A stretch of 64,000 nt of DNA from Carnegiea gigantea (taxonomy: Eukaryota; Streptophyta; Magnoliopsida; Caryophyllales; Cactaceae): positions 62,001-126,000 of the forward strand of contig JAKOGI010000084.1 in NCBI GenBank assembly GCA_029747015.1. Reading direction: 5' to 3'. Position numbers and translations under genes: made by a program. The notes beneath the pieces were generated by a model. It saw nothing but the letters and a program-made list of their open reading frames with translations. It was not told the DNA's origin and did not search any database. Positions 45,796-58,276 of the stretch are shown piece after piece (the first letter of the stretch is position 1; every line of letters starts with the position of its first letter).

Positions 45796-46996
45796 TGCTT
45801 GGAGACCAAAAGTGTCCAATTAAGTATTTCTAATCACTTAGTTTTTACTCATAATCGAGATTATTTTTAGTTTTTATTTGGTTTTTATGATTTTATAGGA
45901 AATGATGGTTTAATAAAATAATGGGCGTAAAAGAGAAGGATGATAAGAAAATATGATCTGAGTGCAAGCTTAACCATTTGGGCAAGATCCAGTGGTCCAT
46001 CATAAAGTTCTACCTTATCTTCTCTCGACCCAGTCCGGCATTCCGCATGCCCAGCACCGAGACCACATGCGCGCCTAGCCCACTTGAAGAAGCAAGAAAG
46101 GGGGAAAAAAAAGAAGAAGAAAGAAAAGGAAAGGAAAAGCGGGCCAGCGTATATGGCCCATTAGGGCTCTACCCCACAGCGCCTTCCCCTTCTTGTTTTC
46201 CCGCGACCTGACTCGCGCAACCTAGTTTTTACTCCAAGCGCCTCACTGTCAAGTGAAATCCTAGTTCTCTCGACCAAGGCCTAATCGGTAGTAGCAAAAA
46301 AAGACTCCAGCAATTTGATCCAATTTGAAATTAGAAAATTCAATTGTTGCTTCCTCGGCAAATATGGAGTTAGCAAGGCACCAGAATTATTTTTCAAGGC
46401 TACTTCCAATTTGTTCAGGAAGTAAGTGGCATTAGTATTTAGGAAAGTAGAAAAATCTCTTGGAAATTAGAACTCTAGTGCAATTAGGAAAGATGGGGGG
46501 CTTAGCACTAGTGTAAATAGGGTCATTGGAGGTGCTTGTAAATCATCAAATTCTCTTCCACTCTCTTAGAGAATTAGTTTTAGAATTTGAGAGATTATTG
46601 TGATTTTAAAATTTTTTAAGTTGAATTTAATTTCTCTAGTTTCAAGTTCTTTAGTTCCAGTTTCAATTCAAGCCTTCTACCTTTAGTTTTAATTCAAGTT
46701 TATTAGTTTCAATTTTAGTCTTCCTAAAAATTCTCTCATTTAAAGTTTCAATTTTAACTACTCCGTCAGATCAATGCTATTGAAGTCTTGAGGTGATCTC
46801 TTGTTCAAGGTTTGGATTTTCGACATATATTAATTCTAAGTAGTCAAGGTAATTTCTTTCATCTCTTTATAGTTTTAATTTCAATTTCATGATTTAGATT
46901 AGGGTTCCCGTGAGGCTACTTGCCATTATTGGAAATTAATTTAGTTAGATTCTTTTTATATTAGTTTAGTGGTTTGATACTAGTAATTAAATCTAG
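45796..46996 (+). mobile_element. 5' LTR of Athila-like element F
   Basis: It starts TGCTTGG and matches 53628-54795 with scattered substitutions and a roughly 30 bp length difference near 46825-46855. Similarity to the 3' LTR stops after 'gatactagtaatt' (about 46987). The last 100 or so bases seen in the 3' LTR (ending ggtataaca) and the primer-binding site are not found after it. The purine-rich stretch (46080-46140) gives the ORF at 45978-46211, which is not a gene. Confidence 0.85.
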
Positions 46997-47321
46997 TTGC
47001 TAATCGTTAGTTACTTTGAATAATTGTAGTACTAATTTAGTTTAGTAATTTAGTTTCTTAGGAGTTGTCTTAATTGCCAATTTACTTTCTTTGAGTAGTT
47101 TCAATTTGGTTATTTTTTTTCCTATCCATCCATCTTCCTAAAAATATGATCTTTATTGCTTCCAAAAAAATTCTAAAAATTGAAAGAACCATAAAAACGA
47201 AAAAAAGGATTTTTGGTTGCATGATTGGTTGGGTTAGGGATCCTAAAAGCAAGTGTTTGAATAGATTGGTGACAAATCTAAAAAACAGTAGCAAATCAGA
47301 ACCCAAAATAGAGGATAAAAA
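46997..47321 (+). mobile_element. Leader of element F (primer site not found)
   Basis: AT-rich leader between the 5' LTR and the gag start, with 'ttctaaaaattgaaagaacc' near 47171, as in Athila-type leaders. No match to the tRNA-Asp-type primer site, so it has probably been deleted or has diverged. Confidence 0.55.
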
Positions 47322-48260
47322 ATGAGTGAAGCTCAACCTCCACCTAGGATTTTTAATGACATCTTTTATCCACCTAGGAGCCCTGCACTATCATGTTTTA
47401 ATATACCGGCCTTGGAAAATATTACTCTCAAGCTCAAGCCCAATATAGCCATATGCTTCCTAAGTTTATGGGTACATCGGACGCTTACCTATTTCTACAG
47501 TAATTCAAAGAGGTTGGTCCATGATCCGCTACCCCTAATGTGCCTGTTGATACTATGAGATTGAAATTTATTCCCTTTGCTTTAAAAGATGATGCTAAGA
47601 AGTGGATGTATACCTTATCGACAAATTTCATTACCAATTAGGATGATTTGTACGATTCCTTCTTTGAAAGTACTTCCCCAATAGTAAAAGAGTTAAGCTA
47701 AAGAATGAAATTACTCAATTCATGCAAGCTGATAGGGAGTCATTCCGGAAGCATCTTGATAGGTTTAAGAGCCTCTTATCTCAATGTCCACACCATGGTT
47801 TAGACCAAGCCCATTTATGTTAAATCACTTATGAAGATCTTGATGAACAAAATAGGACAATGGTGGAGTCAATGTGTCAAGAGGCATTTCTCTCCAAGAG
47901 CCCTAGTAATGCTGGGGAATTCCCAGAAGATCTAGCTGAAAAAACCATACAAAGTGAAACCATTAGAGATGACAGCTTGAACTCTACGTGTAGTGGGGCC
48001 AGGAGAGGTATGTATGCTGTGTTTGACTTAATTCACCTTGAGTCTAGATTCGCTACCCTTGAAAATATGATGAAGGGATTGGTTCTAAAACAATCCCAAA
48101 CTCCCCAAACTCCTGAAGTATGCTCCTAATGCCTTTTATTCGACCATACTCTAAGCAAATGTCCCTACTTTGCTCAGCAATTAATTGGGCTCAAACCAAG
48201 AGGTGAGCGTGGCCTACCAGAGACCAAAGAATGACCCTTATGCTCTTAATTTTAATTAAG
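47322..48260 (+). pseudogene. gag remnant of element F
   Basis: It begins MSEAQPPPRIFNDIFYPPRS at 47322, the typical start of Athila-like gag. Recognisable capsid motifs across several frames: MRLKFIPFALKDDAKKWMYT (about 47550-47610), then MVESMCQEAFLSKSPSNAGE and FPEDLAEKTIQSET (47860-47970). A cysteine-containing stretch (CPYFAQQLIGLKPRGER, about 48152-48205) is equivalent to the region following the zinc knuckle. Frameshifts and stops (for example near 47520, 47640 and 48127) break it. It would have formed the virus-like particle shell. Confidence 0.85.
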
Positions 48261-48879
48261 GGTGGCATAATTACCCTAATTTTTCTTAGGATAGTGGACC
48301 TAATGCGGTAGCGCCTAACTAGTATGGAGGATTTCCTAGAAACTCTTCCCAAACCATGCTGAGGTCAGGCTACTAAGGTGTTCCTAATGCATCCACACAG
48401 CCAGCACCTTCTTCTCTGATTACACCTATTGCCCAGTCTCAACTTGCTCCTGGTTGTAGTGAACTGGATAAATATAAGAGGAGAACTAAAAGTGACATGG
48501 AAAGAACGATGAGAGAGAATAGTGAAAAAATCCTGAGAGTGATGATATAGCAATTCTTCCAGTTTGCTATGGTGAACAATGAGAAAGGAATTTTCCCTAG
48601 TCAACCTGAAACTAACCCTAAGTGTGGGACCTCCTCTGACTCAGTTCCTGATAACTTGAGAAATGTTAATGTTGTAATAACTTTAAGGTCAGAAAGAGAA
48701 GTTGACAATTATGTGGGTGAAACATCTAAAATCACCCCCATTCTCATCTTTTATTGTTCCCCCTATTACTATTAATGACTCTGGAAAGTCTAAAGAGGAT
48801 GACCCTACTGATACACTGACTACATTACCTCCTAATACTATTCCTACTCGACCATTACAGGTTCAGAAAATTGTAGTTT

Positions 48880-49490
48880 CCTTCCCTAATAGACTGAAAG
48901 GGATGAAGGACCATGCCCATATAGACAAGATCAGGGAGACTTTCTCCTAGGTCAAGACTAACATCCCCCTGCTAGATGATATCCAACAGTGCCCCCATAT
49001 GCCAGATTTTTAAAAGAGCTTTGCACTACCAAAAGAGTAACTACTCTACCCAAGAGAGCTTTCTTAGCCTCTAATACTAGCTTTAATATCTCTAGTCAAA
49101 TTCTTATCAAGCACAAGGACCCAGGTTGCCCTACCATTTCTATAATGATACATAACCAGACCATTCAAAGAAATTTACTGGACTTAGGAACTAGTGCAAA
49201 CTTATTTCCATTCACTATGTATAAGAGACTTGGACTAAGTAAGTTGAGACCTACCACCTCCAGCTAGTTGACAAGTCTATTAGACTTCTTAGGAGTGTTG
49301 TGGAAGATGCACTTATTAAGGTGGGAGAATTCATCTTCCCTGTTGACCTTATGGTGCTCGATATTAAGAGGCTGCCTAATGTTGAGTCCCACATCCCTAT
49401 AATTTTAGGGCACCCTTTCTTAGCTACATCTAATGCTTTGATTAACTATAGGAATGGTATAATGAAACTATCTTTGGCAATATGACTCTT
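48880..49490 (+). pseudogene. Aspartic protease remnant of element F
   Basis: The frame 48989-49267 reads PPYARFLKELCTTKRVTTLP, then DPGCPTISIMIH and RNLLDLGTSANLFPFTMYKR. The active-site D-L-G form is the usual one in Athila-like proteases. The second half follows in another frame at 49300-49485 (VGEFIFPVDLMVLDIKRL, IILGHPFLATSNALINYR). A stop at 49265-49267 and the frame change separate the halves. It would have processed the gag-pol polyprotein. Confidence 0.85.
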
Positions 49491-50019
49491 GACTTGAATA
49501 TTTTCAATTTGCAAAGATAGCTTGATGGTTTGCTGTTGAGTTAGAATTTGAGCATGTGGATAAGTTTGCTGTTGAGTATGAGTCCTTTTTTCATGGATGA
49601 TGAGCCTGAGTATGATGTATTTGACTGTGAGATGTGCTCTATGGATGTGCTGATGTTGTTTCTGCCTGTGACACTTCTGCAGTTTCATTTGATCAGACAT
49701 CCTATCTAAGTCCCTTAAGTATGATTTTCTAGATCTTAATCAGTCTCTACGTATGATTATTGTATCTAATTTGGATCAAGACCAAGAGAAAAATTGCTTA
49801 AGTTACTTAGGAAGAATAAAGAGCCCTTATGATGAACCCTCGGAGACATTAAGGGTATTAGCCCTACAGTTGTGTAGCACAGGATCCATTTAGAGGATAA
49901 CGTTAGACTTTGCTGGGACCGTTAGAGGAGGTTAAATCTAATTTTGCAGGAGGTAGTTAGGAAGGAAGTATTGAAATGGTTATACCATGGGATCATATAC
50001 CCTATTTCTAATAGTGAGT

Positions 50020-51230
50020 CGGTTAGCCCTATTTAAGTTGTTCCCAAGAGGACCTATATTACCATGATTGGGAATGAAAAGAGTGAGCTAATCCCAACTT
50101 AAGTCCAGTCTGGATGGAAGGTTTGTATTGATTATAGAAAATTGAATGCTGCCACTCACAAACATCATTTCCCCTGCCTTTCTTGGACCAGATATTAGAG
50201 AGGTTAGCTAGACACTTATACTACTATTTCCTTGATGGTTACTGAGGCTATCCCTAGATCTCTATAGCTCCGGAGGATCAGGAGAAGACTACCTTTACAT
50301 GTTCATTCGACACCTACGCCTTTAGGAGGATGTAGTTCGGTTTATGTGATGCCCCTACTACTTTCCAGAGATGCATGATTTCTATATTCTCTGATACGGT
50401 TATATGAAGATTTTTATAAATAATTTTTTTGTATTTGGGTCTTCTATTGATGACTGTTTGACGAATTTGGGAAAAGTTTTGGAAAGGCGCAGGGAAAAGC
50501 ATTCAACCTTGAATTGGGAGAAGTGTCACTCTATGGTGAAAAAAGGGATTATCTTAGGCCATGTTATTTTTAGTGATGGTATTGAAGTTGACAAGGCTAA
50601 GATTGATTTGATTGCTAATCTTCCCCCTACTACTTGTGTGAAAGATGTTAAGTCTTTTCTTGAATATGCTAGATTTTATCGCAGATTTATTAAGGACTTT
50701 CGTAGGATTGCCAAGCCCTTGTCTAACCTTCTAGCTAAGGATGTGCTCTTTCACTTCTCTAAGGAGTGTGTAGAGGCTTTTACCAAACAGAAGGAAGCCC
50801 TAACCACTGCTCCGATTTTGCATCATCCCATCTAAGGCAAGCCTTTTAAGTTGATATGGGATGTCTCTTACTATGCTATTGGGGCCATTTTAGGACAACG
50901 CATTGATATGAAATCCTGCGTGATTTATTATGCTAGCCATACATTAAATGATGCCCAGATGAACTATACTGTGATTGAGAAAGAGCTCTCAGCTGTGGTC
51001 TTTGCTTTTGAAAAGTTTAGACCTTGCTTGATTGGTTCTCATGTCATTGGTTCTACTCATCATGCTGCACTTAAGCACCTTCTTTCAAAGAGGGATGCTA
51101 AGCCCAAGCTGCTGAGATGGATGCTCCTTCCATAGGAGTTTGACTGTGAGGTTAAGGATAACAAGGGTTCTGAAAACCCTATTGCTGACCACCTGTCTAG
51201 GATAGTATGTGCTAAGGACACTGAGGCCCC
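50020..51230 (+). pseudogene. Reverse transcriptase-RNase H remnant of element F
   Basis: RT blocks: KVCIDYRKLNAATHKHHFP (about 50119-50176), FGLCDAPTTFQRCMI (about 50338-50382), then in the frame 50404-50835 FINNFFVFGSS where the catalytic FMDDF should be, HSMVKKGIILGHVI and SFLEYARFYRRFIKDF. RNase H at 50851-51135 has WDVSYYAIGAILGQR, VIYYASHTLNDAQMNY and IEKELSAVVFAFEKF; the first catalytic aspartate is retained. The loss of both RT aspartates, plus stops, makes it inactive. Its wording is close to element A (7029-7901), so the two are the same lineage. Confidence 0.88.
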
Positions 51231-51264
51231 TATTTCTAAGTGCTTTTCTGATAAGTAGTTATTA

Positions 51265-52563
51265 ATGGTTCAATCTGACCCTTGGTATACTGATATTATG
51301 AACTATCTTATTACTGGTATGATTCTTGAGGTTTGGAATAAACATGACAGGGATAGATTTTTGCACTTGGTAAAATCCTATATTTGGGATGATCCTAACT
51401 TGTCTAAATATTGTTTTCAACAAATTGTTAGGAGATGTGTCCCAGATCACGAGGTTAGGAGTATCTTGTCTTTCTATCATGGCCAAGCTTATGGAGGCAC
51501 TTTAGTGGAATAACAACTGCGGTCAATGTTCTTCAGTGTGGAATTGGCCTGCTTTGTTCAAAGATGCCCCTGAGTACCGTAGGAGATGCCTTAGATGTCA
51601 GCAGTTAGGTCGTATCACTAAGAGGGATATGATGCCCCTCAACCCCATTATTGTAGTTGAGATCTTTGATGTGTGGGGTATAGATTTTATAGGACCGTTC
51701 CTAATTTCTTATGGGAATGAGTATATTTTGTTAGCTATTGATCAGGCTAAAGTTATGGTGAAGTGCCTGAGGGAAACATGTTTTCTAGGTATAGCATGCT
51801 TTGCACTATTACTAGTGATCAAGGTACATATTTCAACAACAGATCTTTGATTTGTTAATGAGACGGTACTCCATTATCCATAGGCAAGCCACTCCTTATC
51901 AACCCTAGACCAATGGATAGGTTGAGCTTTCTAACAGGCAAGTCAAGTAGATTTTAGAGAAAATTATCAACAGAAATAGGAAGGATTGGGCTGACAAGCT
52001 TATTGATGCTTTATAGGCCTATAGCACAGCTTACAAGACACCCTTTGGTATGCCACCTTATAGGGTAGACTATAGAAAGCCTTGTCACCTCCCAATTGAG
52101 CTTGAACATCGAGCTCGTGGGCTACTAGTACCTTAGTTATGATCTTACTGTAATAGGGGGAAGAGATACGACAGCAGTTGAGTGAGTTAGAGGAGATCCA
52201 AGCTGAAGCCTATGAGAGTGCTAGACTGTCTAAGGAGAGGGCAAAGTTGGTCATAATAGGATGATTCTTAGGAAGGAATTTGTCCTGGGAATGTAAGTGC
52301 TCTTGTAGGATTCGAGGCTACACTTATTCCCAGGTAAGCTTAGGTCCCACTCGATAGGACCCTTTGTTGTTACTCACGTGTTTCCTTATGGTGCAGTTGA
52401 GATACAAGATCCTTCTTCTGGAGCTGAGCAAAAGGCTAATGGTCAAAGATTGAAGTATTTCCTAGAGCTTCCTACAGAAGAGGATGTGAAGTGTCTAATA
52501 CTCCAAAACCATCTAGTGGTTTCTGATGAGTGGTGGGGTGGTTCGGGTATATTTCATAGCTAA
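51265..52563 (+). pseudogene. Integrase remnant of element F
   Basis: 51265-51513 carries the RNase H-integrase connection with SDPWYTDIMNYL and the zinc-binding region (RCVPDHEVRSILSFYH), continuing at 51565-51605 with CLRCQQLGRITKRDMMPLNP. The core DVWGIDFIGPF lies at about 51665-51700, with the catalytic aspartate present. Later core parts (TSDQGTYF-like at about 51812) and an NRKDWADKLIDAL-like segment (about 51975) are in shifted frames. The C-terminal region ends in the frame 52378-52563 (FPYGAVEIQDPSSGAEQKAN). Broken by many stops. Confidence 0.85.
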
Positions 52564-53627
52564 CCTGGTGTTATCGTTCTATCCCTTGTATATTGTGTAT
52601 ATCATTTCTTTTATTTTTTAATTTTATGCCCTAGATGCCCCTTTTCCCATAACGTGGACATTGTGTGATCTTGGTGTGGGCGAGGGGAAGTCATGCTTCA
52701 AATTTTTTGAAAACAAAAAGAGGAAAAATTTTCGCAGAACCAAAAGATTTTCTGTTTTTATGTGATTTTGGGAATCGTACTTTCTTAATTGATTTTGACT
52801 CCATGTGACTTAGTACTAGGTTGTATATAAGTATAGTGTGCATGATAGACCTTAGCTCAAAGTGTGTCACTCCATATCTCAATTCTAACCCTATAATCCT
52901 ATTATACTGTAGAGTATAATCCTTATTTATATGTCACCATTATCTTAGGATTTTAAGCTTTCATGGTTTGTTTTTCCCACTTATCTTTCTTATACAGCCA
53001 AAAAAGAGATAAAAAATTAAAAAAAAAGCCAAAGAATCAGGAATGATAAGCATCCTTTTGAAGCATGCACTACTGAAGCTAGCCTTTGAGGCAATATTGC
53101 TATGTGGAAAGCTTGTTTCCCAAGTTAATAAGTCAATAAATTAGTCAAGTAGGATTAAGTCAAACATTGGTAAGCTTAACTCCTAGGATGATGGTACGCC
53201 TTTACACTGCGCACTAGGATGGACTCACTATTTTGATGATCTGTGGGGTAAAAAATTGGTGTATAGGTGCCATATTTGGAGGCTAAGAGTCTTGATATGT
53301 ACATGTGTTTGTGTATGATCTCAATTATAAGGATGTTTTTTTTTGATCAAGTGTGTATAGTTTCCCCTTGTACATCTTTTTGTATGTTTAAAAAAAACAA
53401 AAGATTTTCTATTTTTATTTCTCTTTTTCTTTTTCCTTTTTCCAAGATTTTGTGGGTATATCTTTGCAAACCCTCACAAGATAAAAGTCGTCTACTAGGC
53501 GGAACGTAGGGATTTAAAGGGCTTGTTTCACATGCTAAGTCTAACTGTGATTCCTATGAAAGTGAGTTAAGTCTTTTTTTTCCTTTTTTTTTCCTCGAGG
53601 ACGAGCAAAATCTTGCTGTGGGGTATT
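52564..53627 (+). mobile_element. 3' noncoding region and polypurine tract of element F
   Basis: About 1 kb of noncoding DNA. It ends with CCTCGAGGACGAGCAAAATC (53593-53612) and CTGTGGGG (53616-53623) just before the LTR, the polypurine-type signature also seen (reversed) at 13439-13458 and 4508-4540. No env-like ORF is recognised; the ORF at 53267-53509 has no domain. Confidence 0.75.
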
Positions 53628-54884
53628 TGTTTGGGTACCAAAAGTGTCCAATTAAGTATTTCTAATTTACTTAGCTTTTACTCATAATTGAGATTATTTT
53701 TAGTTTTTATTTGGTTTTTGTAATTTCGTAAGAAATTATGGTTTAATAAAATAATGGGCGTAAAAGAGATGGATGTCAAAAAAATATGATTCGAGTGCAA
53801 GTTTAACCATTTGGGCCAGATCCAGTGACCCATCATGAAGCTCTACCTTTTCTTCTCTCGGCCCAGTCCGACATCCTACATGCCTAGTACTGAGGCCACG
53901 TGGGTGGCTAGCCCACCTGAAGAAGCAAGAAAGACAAAAAAAGAAGAAGAAAGAAAAGGAAAGGAGAAGCAGGCCAGCATATGTGGCCCATCAGGGCTCT
54001 ACCCAGCAGCACCTTTCTCTTCCTATTTTTCCATGGCCTGACAAGTGTAGCCCGATTTCCAGTCCAACCGCCTCACTACCGAGTCAACTCCCAGTTCTCT
54101 CGGTCAAGGCCCAATCGGTAAGCAGCAAGAAAATAGTCTAGCAATTTGATTCAATTTAAAATTGGAAAATTCAATTGTTTTTTTCCTCATGGAGTTGGCA
54201 AGGCACCGAAATTATTTTCTAAGTCTACTTCTAGTTAGTTTAGGAAGTAAGTGGCATTAGCATTGAGGAAAGTAGAAAAATTTCTTGGAAATTAGAACTC
54301 TAGTGTAAGTAGGAAAGATGGGGGCCTCAGCACTAGCGTAAAGAGGGTCATTAGGGGTGCTTGTAAATCATCAAATTCTCTTCCTCTCTCTTATAGCACT
54401 AGTTTTAGAATTTGAGAGATTATTGTGATTTTCAAAATTCTTTTAAGTTGAATTTAATTTCTATACTTTCAAGTTCTTTAGTTCTAGTTTCAATTCAAGT
54501 CTTCTACCTTTAGTTTTAATTCAAGTTTATTAGTTTCAATTTCAGGCTTCCCAAAAATTCTCTCATTCAAAGTTTCAATGTTGACTACTCCGTCGGATCA
54601 ATGATATTAAAGTCTTGAGGTGATCTCTCATTCAAGTTTCGAATTTCCGGCATCTTTCTTTCATCTCTCTTATAGTTTTTATTTCAATTTCATGATTTAG
54701 ATTAGGGTTTTTTGGGAGGGTACTTGATATTATTAGAAATTAATTTTAGTTGGATTATTTTTATAGTACTTTAGTGGTTTGATACTAGTAATTGAATTCA
54801 ACATATCTTTGTGGACGATCCGTCTAGTGCTACAACTACAGATGTATACTTGTGACTTATTTTTGTAGTTCTTCAGGTATAACA
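53628..54884 (+). mobile_element. 3' LTR of element F
   Basis: 1257 bp, starting TGTTTGGG and ending GGTATAACA. The last 100 bases ('gtggacgatccgtctag', 'gctacaactacag') are the conserved end of Athila-type LTRs. It is followed by CATTT (54885-54889), matching the left target duplication. The ORF at 53835-54041 is the same purine-rich LTR part as 45978-46211. Confidence 0.9.
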
Positions 54885-54889
54885 CATTT
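54885..54889. repeat. Target-site duplication of element F, right copy (CATTT)
   Basis: Matches 45791-45795. Together with the LTR ends it defines element F as 45796-54884 (9089 bp). Confidence 0.85.
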
Positions 54890-56483
54890 CATGGTCTGTC
54901 GTGACAATCTCTTGATGTTTGAAAGATTCTTGACAACGAAATTCAAACTTTTGAATATTTCCTAGTCGACGATGGACACGACATTAACTTATTTAGCTTG
55001 CTCAACTTTGTTTTGTTCACAGACCCAAACAAGGCTCCTAGGTTATTACTTTTTCTTTTCCAACTTCCACTTCTTCTGTTTTATAGCTCGGATATTCTTT
55101 TGCTTAGGTTCATTAACTTTTCCAAGTCTTTGAAATACTGAGATTCGAGGTTGGACTTGCTCATTTTGGGAAAACATCTGTTGTTCTTAGGGTGTAAAAA
55201 CCACATCATTCATGGCATAAGCATTGATAACTTCCCCATTATGTGATACTTGGAGTTTTTTGGAGGCATCCCTTTGAAATGATACTTTTAGAACTCCACT
55301 TTCATGAGCGATGTTTATTTCTTTATTGGCTTTAGCAAGTTCCCTCTTATATTTGTTCTTCCTCCTCCTTTGAGATTGTGATGATTCTATTGGAGGGTGG
55401 ATCGCTTGAAGCAGACACTTCTGTCGAAGGATTTTATGAGTTTCCTCTTAAAACCACTCTCTTGTTGCTGAGTGATATTCTTATGACCAAGTTTTTTTTG
55501 GGCATCAACTGGTTAATTCTTCAGAGAGGAAAAGTGTAACTCATGACAGTTCACAATTTTCCTTATCAGTGTCGAGGCCTTTTGGCCAACCTTTCTTTTT
55601 TTCCTTCGGCGTGGATTCGAACAACATCTTTGATCATGGGGATTGATGCATCCTTGTTTCACTATCATAACTATTGATAACCCAAATGGCCATTTGAGCC
55701 AAAATATTAGTCCTGGGATTTTCCTTTTGGCTGCCCCCTTTTTGGTCTAAAAGAACTTAGGAGGTTCTAGAATCTATCAATTTGTAAAACTTGACATCGG
55801 TGTAATTAACGTCTTCCCCATGAAAAGGATTTGCATCCCATCAGATTGTCCTCTCATTGTCATACTCGTCAGTGTATTTCAAACACTGGTAAAGAGTTGA
55901 TGTAATAGCCTTCCTAGTATGAAGCCATGGTCTATCGAGTAGGGCATTGTAAGAAGTACTAGCATCTGTTACATGAAAGAGAACATCTGTATAGAGGTCA
56001 TCTAGCTTAACTTTCAAAGTAATAGTGCCTAAGGCTTTTTGCCCCACCCAATTAAATCCTTGTATTATGAGCAAAGTTGGGGACGACTGATTTGGTGTTA
56101 TCCCTATTGCTCTCAACACCCTTCATGGAAGAAGGTTGACGGCAGAACCACAATCGAGTAGGATCCGATTTATCCTTTTATCCATGATCATATCTGTGAC
56201 GTATAAGGGTCTGTTGTGATTCTTAGACCCCAACTGGAGGTCCTCGTCAAAGAAAGTTATGCAAGCCATGCATGCAGCACTCTGATTAAAGGGGAGGACA
56301 CTCATCGTGCTTGACCGCGATGGTAACGAGAAACTCATTGAAATTGATGGTAAGTTGAGGTGCCATGTTTGTACAAAAATCACACCAGAAACAAAATAGA
56401 AGAAAAATAACAAATATTAGTTAATAGAAACAATTTGGAGATGAAAAAGGAAAATAGAGTTTCACCAAGCGTGCCAAAAATTC
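54890..56483 (-). pseudogene. Protease region and 5' part of element E
   Basis: On the - strand, 56123-56413 reads ACMACITFFDEDLQLGSKNH, then RPLYVTDMIMDKRINRILLD and CGSAVNLLP. 55841-56119 continues MLRAIGITPNQSSPTLLIIQ, SYNALLDRPWLHTRK and the QCLKYTDE end, which is a nearly complete Ty3/gypsy protease domain of the Tat type, split by a frame change near 56121. Sequence from 54890 to 55840 is the protease-RT spacer, interrupted by element F at 54889/45791. Upstream, a primer-binding-site-like TTTTGGCACGCTTGGTGAAA (- strand, 56462-56481) lies next to the LTR. Gag is missing between the primer site and the protease. Confidence 0.82.
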
Positions 56484-57115
56484 TGCTGAGCAAAAATTTA
56501 ACAAAAATAAATGATGTGCACAACCCAATTTTTCAACGTACAAAAATGTACATCGGTTTATTTTGAATACAACCCTATTCAAGAGGATAGGCCTCTTTAA
56601 TTACGTCCACCTTTTAAGAGACCACCTTTGGTTTCTGACTCTTTTTGTTTTACTCTTACTTTCTTTGTTTTGTTTTGCATTAATAAGACTCTATGTGATT
56701 TGGATTGCTCATATCTGAAACTTAATTGCATCAAATAGTACTCGTACAAGCACCTTCTAGGAAGGGTATTATACATATACATTCTTCATGTGCAAGATTA
56801 GAGAACGAATAATTTTATTTGATTTAGAATTTGGGTTGCACTCACTTTCTGTGGTAAGCTGCCTACGTACTTCTTTTATAGAGAATAAAACTACCGTAAT
56901 TCTTTACCCAAAGTTATTATTTTTTTAGGCCTACATCATGGAAGGGGAAATTTGGTGAGCTTTATTGCATATTTGGCTTAGGTTTGGTCCATTCTGCTAG
57001 ACTTAGGATTTGAGAAAGATTTGATTCTTTGAGAGTCTTGGCTTTTCATTAATTTTGGTTATGCAATGTGTAACCAAGGGTCACAAAATTGTATTTTTTT
57101 TGCTTTTTTATAAAA
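56484..57115 (-). mobile_element. 5' LTR of element E
   Basis: About 630 bp, matching 43101-43719. On the - strand it ends TGCTCAGCA directly before the primer-site region. The plus-right end is eroded ('gcttttttataaaa' instead of 'tttgttttaca'). It is followed by GACAG (57116-57120). Confidence 0.82.
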
Positions 57116-57120
57116 GACAG
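57116..57120. repeat. Target-site duplication of element E, right copy (GACAG)
   Basis: Matches 43096-43100, giving an element span of 43101-57115, including the nested element F. Confidence 0.6.
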
Positions 57121-58238
57121 GAATACAAATAGAGGTCGTGTGGCCTAATTTATGAATGTGAACATTTGAGAAGCTTGAATTTTGAGGAGATGGCATCCCG
57201 GTTTATTTGTGTCACATAATATTCGACTTGAGACAATGTGAACTAGAGATTTGCCGTCTCATGAATTTGAGATTTGACTTTGCTCCTTTTATTTGTCAAA
57301 ATCACTGCTAGTTACTGAACTCGATCAGGGGTTAGTGGCATGTATTTATTTGTCCGAAGAAATACATGCCTCCCGGTTTTTTTTTTTAACTTGTGTATTT
57401 GAACAACACGCAGCTTCCAAAGAAGGCTACTACAATATTAACGTAATCTTTTGACATTGTCGCATGAACCCCCTCATCAGCATTATCTTGCAAATTTTAT
57501 TTTTACTCCTGATTATTATTTACAAGAAAACAAAATTTAAAAAAAAAAATTGAAAGAGAGGCCAACACCCACTAGAGATATTTAGGTTATGTAACCTAAT
57601 CGACACAAATTTGTAAATGGGTATAAAAGCGACAATTCATGCTCCACTTTTCCGTCCCCTTGAAATCAATGAAATTTTTACCATAGCGGTCTACAGTAAT
57701 ACGTTGTTTTGTTCAACTAGAGTATTACCGAGCCTAACTTCTTCATTTATTGGTTAAAGGTTTGTCCATGGTAATGTCTTCGCAAAATTTATGAAGATAC
57801 TAGATCCTTCTCTCTTTTTCTTTTTTGAAGCGAATTTGTAAGACGATCTAAGATCCACATGGATCCATACTCCATGAGTTCACTGAGGACTCTAGATTCA
57901 CAAGGGTCAACATCCCGTAAATTTCATTGGGGCCGGAAGTGCGGAATCATGGGAATTAGGCTTGAATCCACTTAAGACCTGAGAGTAAACACAATTTAAT
58001 TTACTGTATCTTTGTTGTTACTCCCAAAACTTTAGCATAGTCCCATTATAGTTAATTATTTAACTTCCTCTTTGTCATGAATTTATGGGATTAAGATAAC
58101 AAATTTGATTTGAATCAAACAACCCAAATTATAAACCAGATCATAAGAACTCAATTTATTATCATTTTTTTAAAAACTTGAGCAAGCCTTAGGATTGAGG
58201 CTAGAGGACATGTATTTATCTATTTTTCAATCACTTCA

Positions 58239-58276
<38 letters not shown>

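Noticed and set aside
45978..46211. Repeated small ORF (also at 53835-54041)
   Set aside because: These are the two LTRs of element F; the frame is a purine-rich LTR segment.
57621..57628. TATAAAAG as promoter of an unseen gene
   Set aside because: No coding sequence follows within several kilobases on + and no splice-linked ORF is recognisable.
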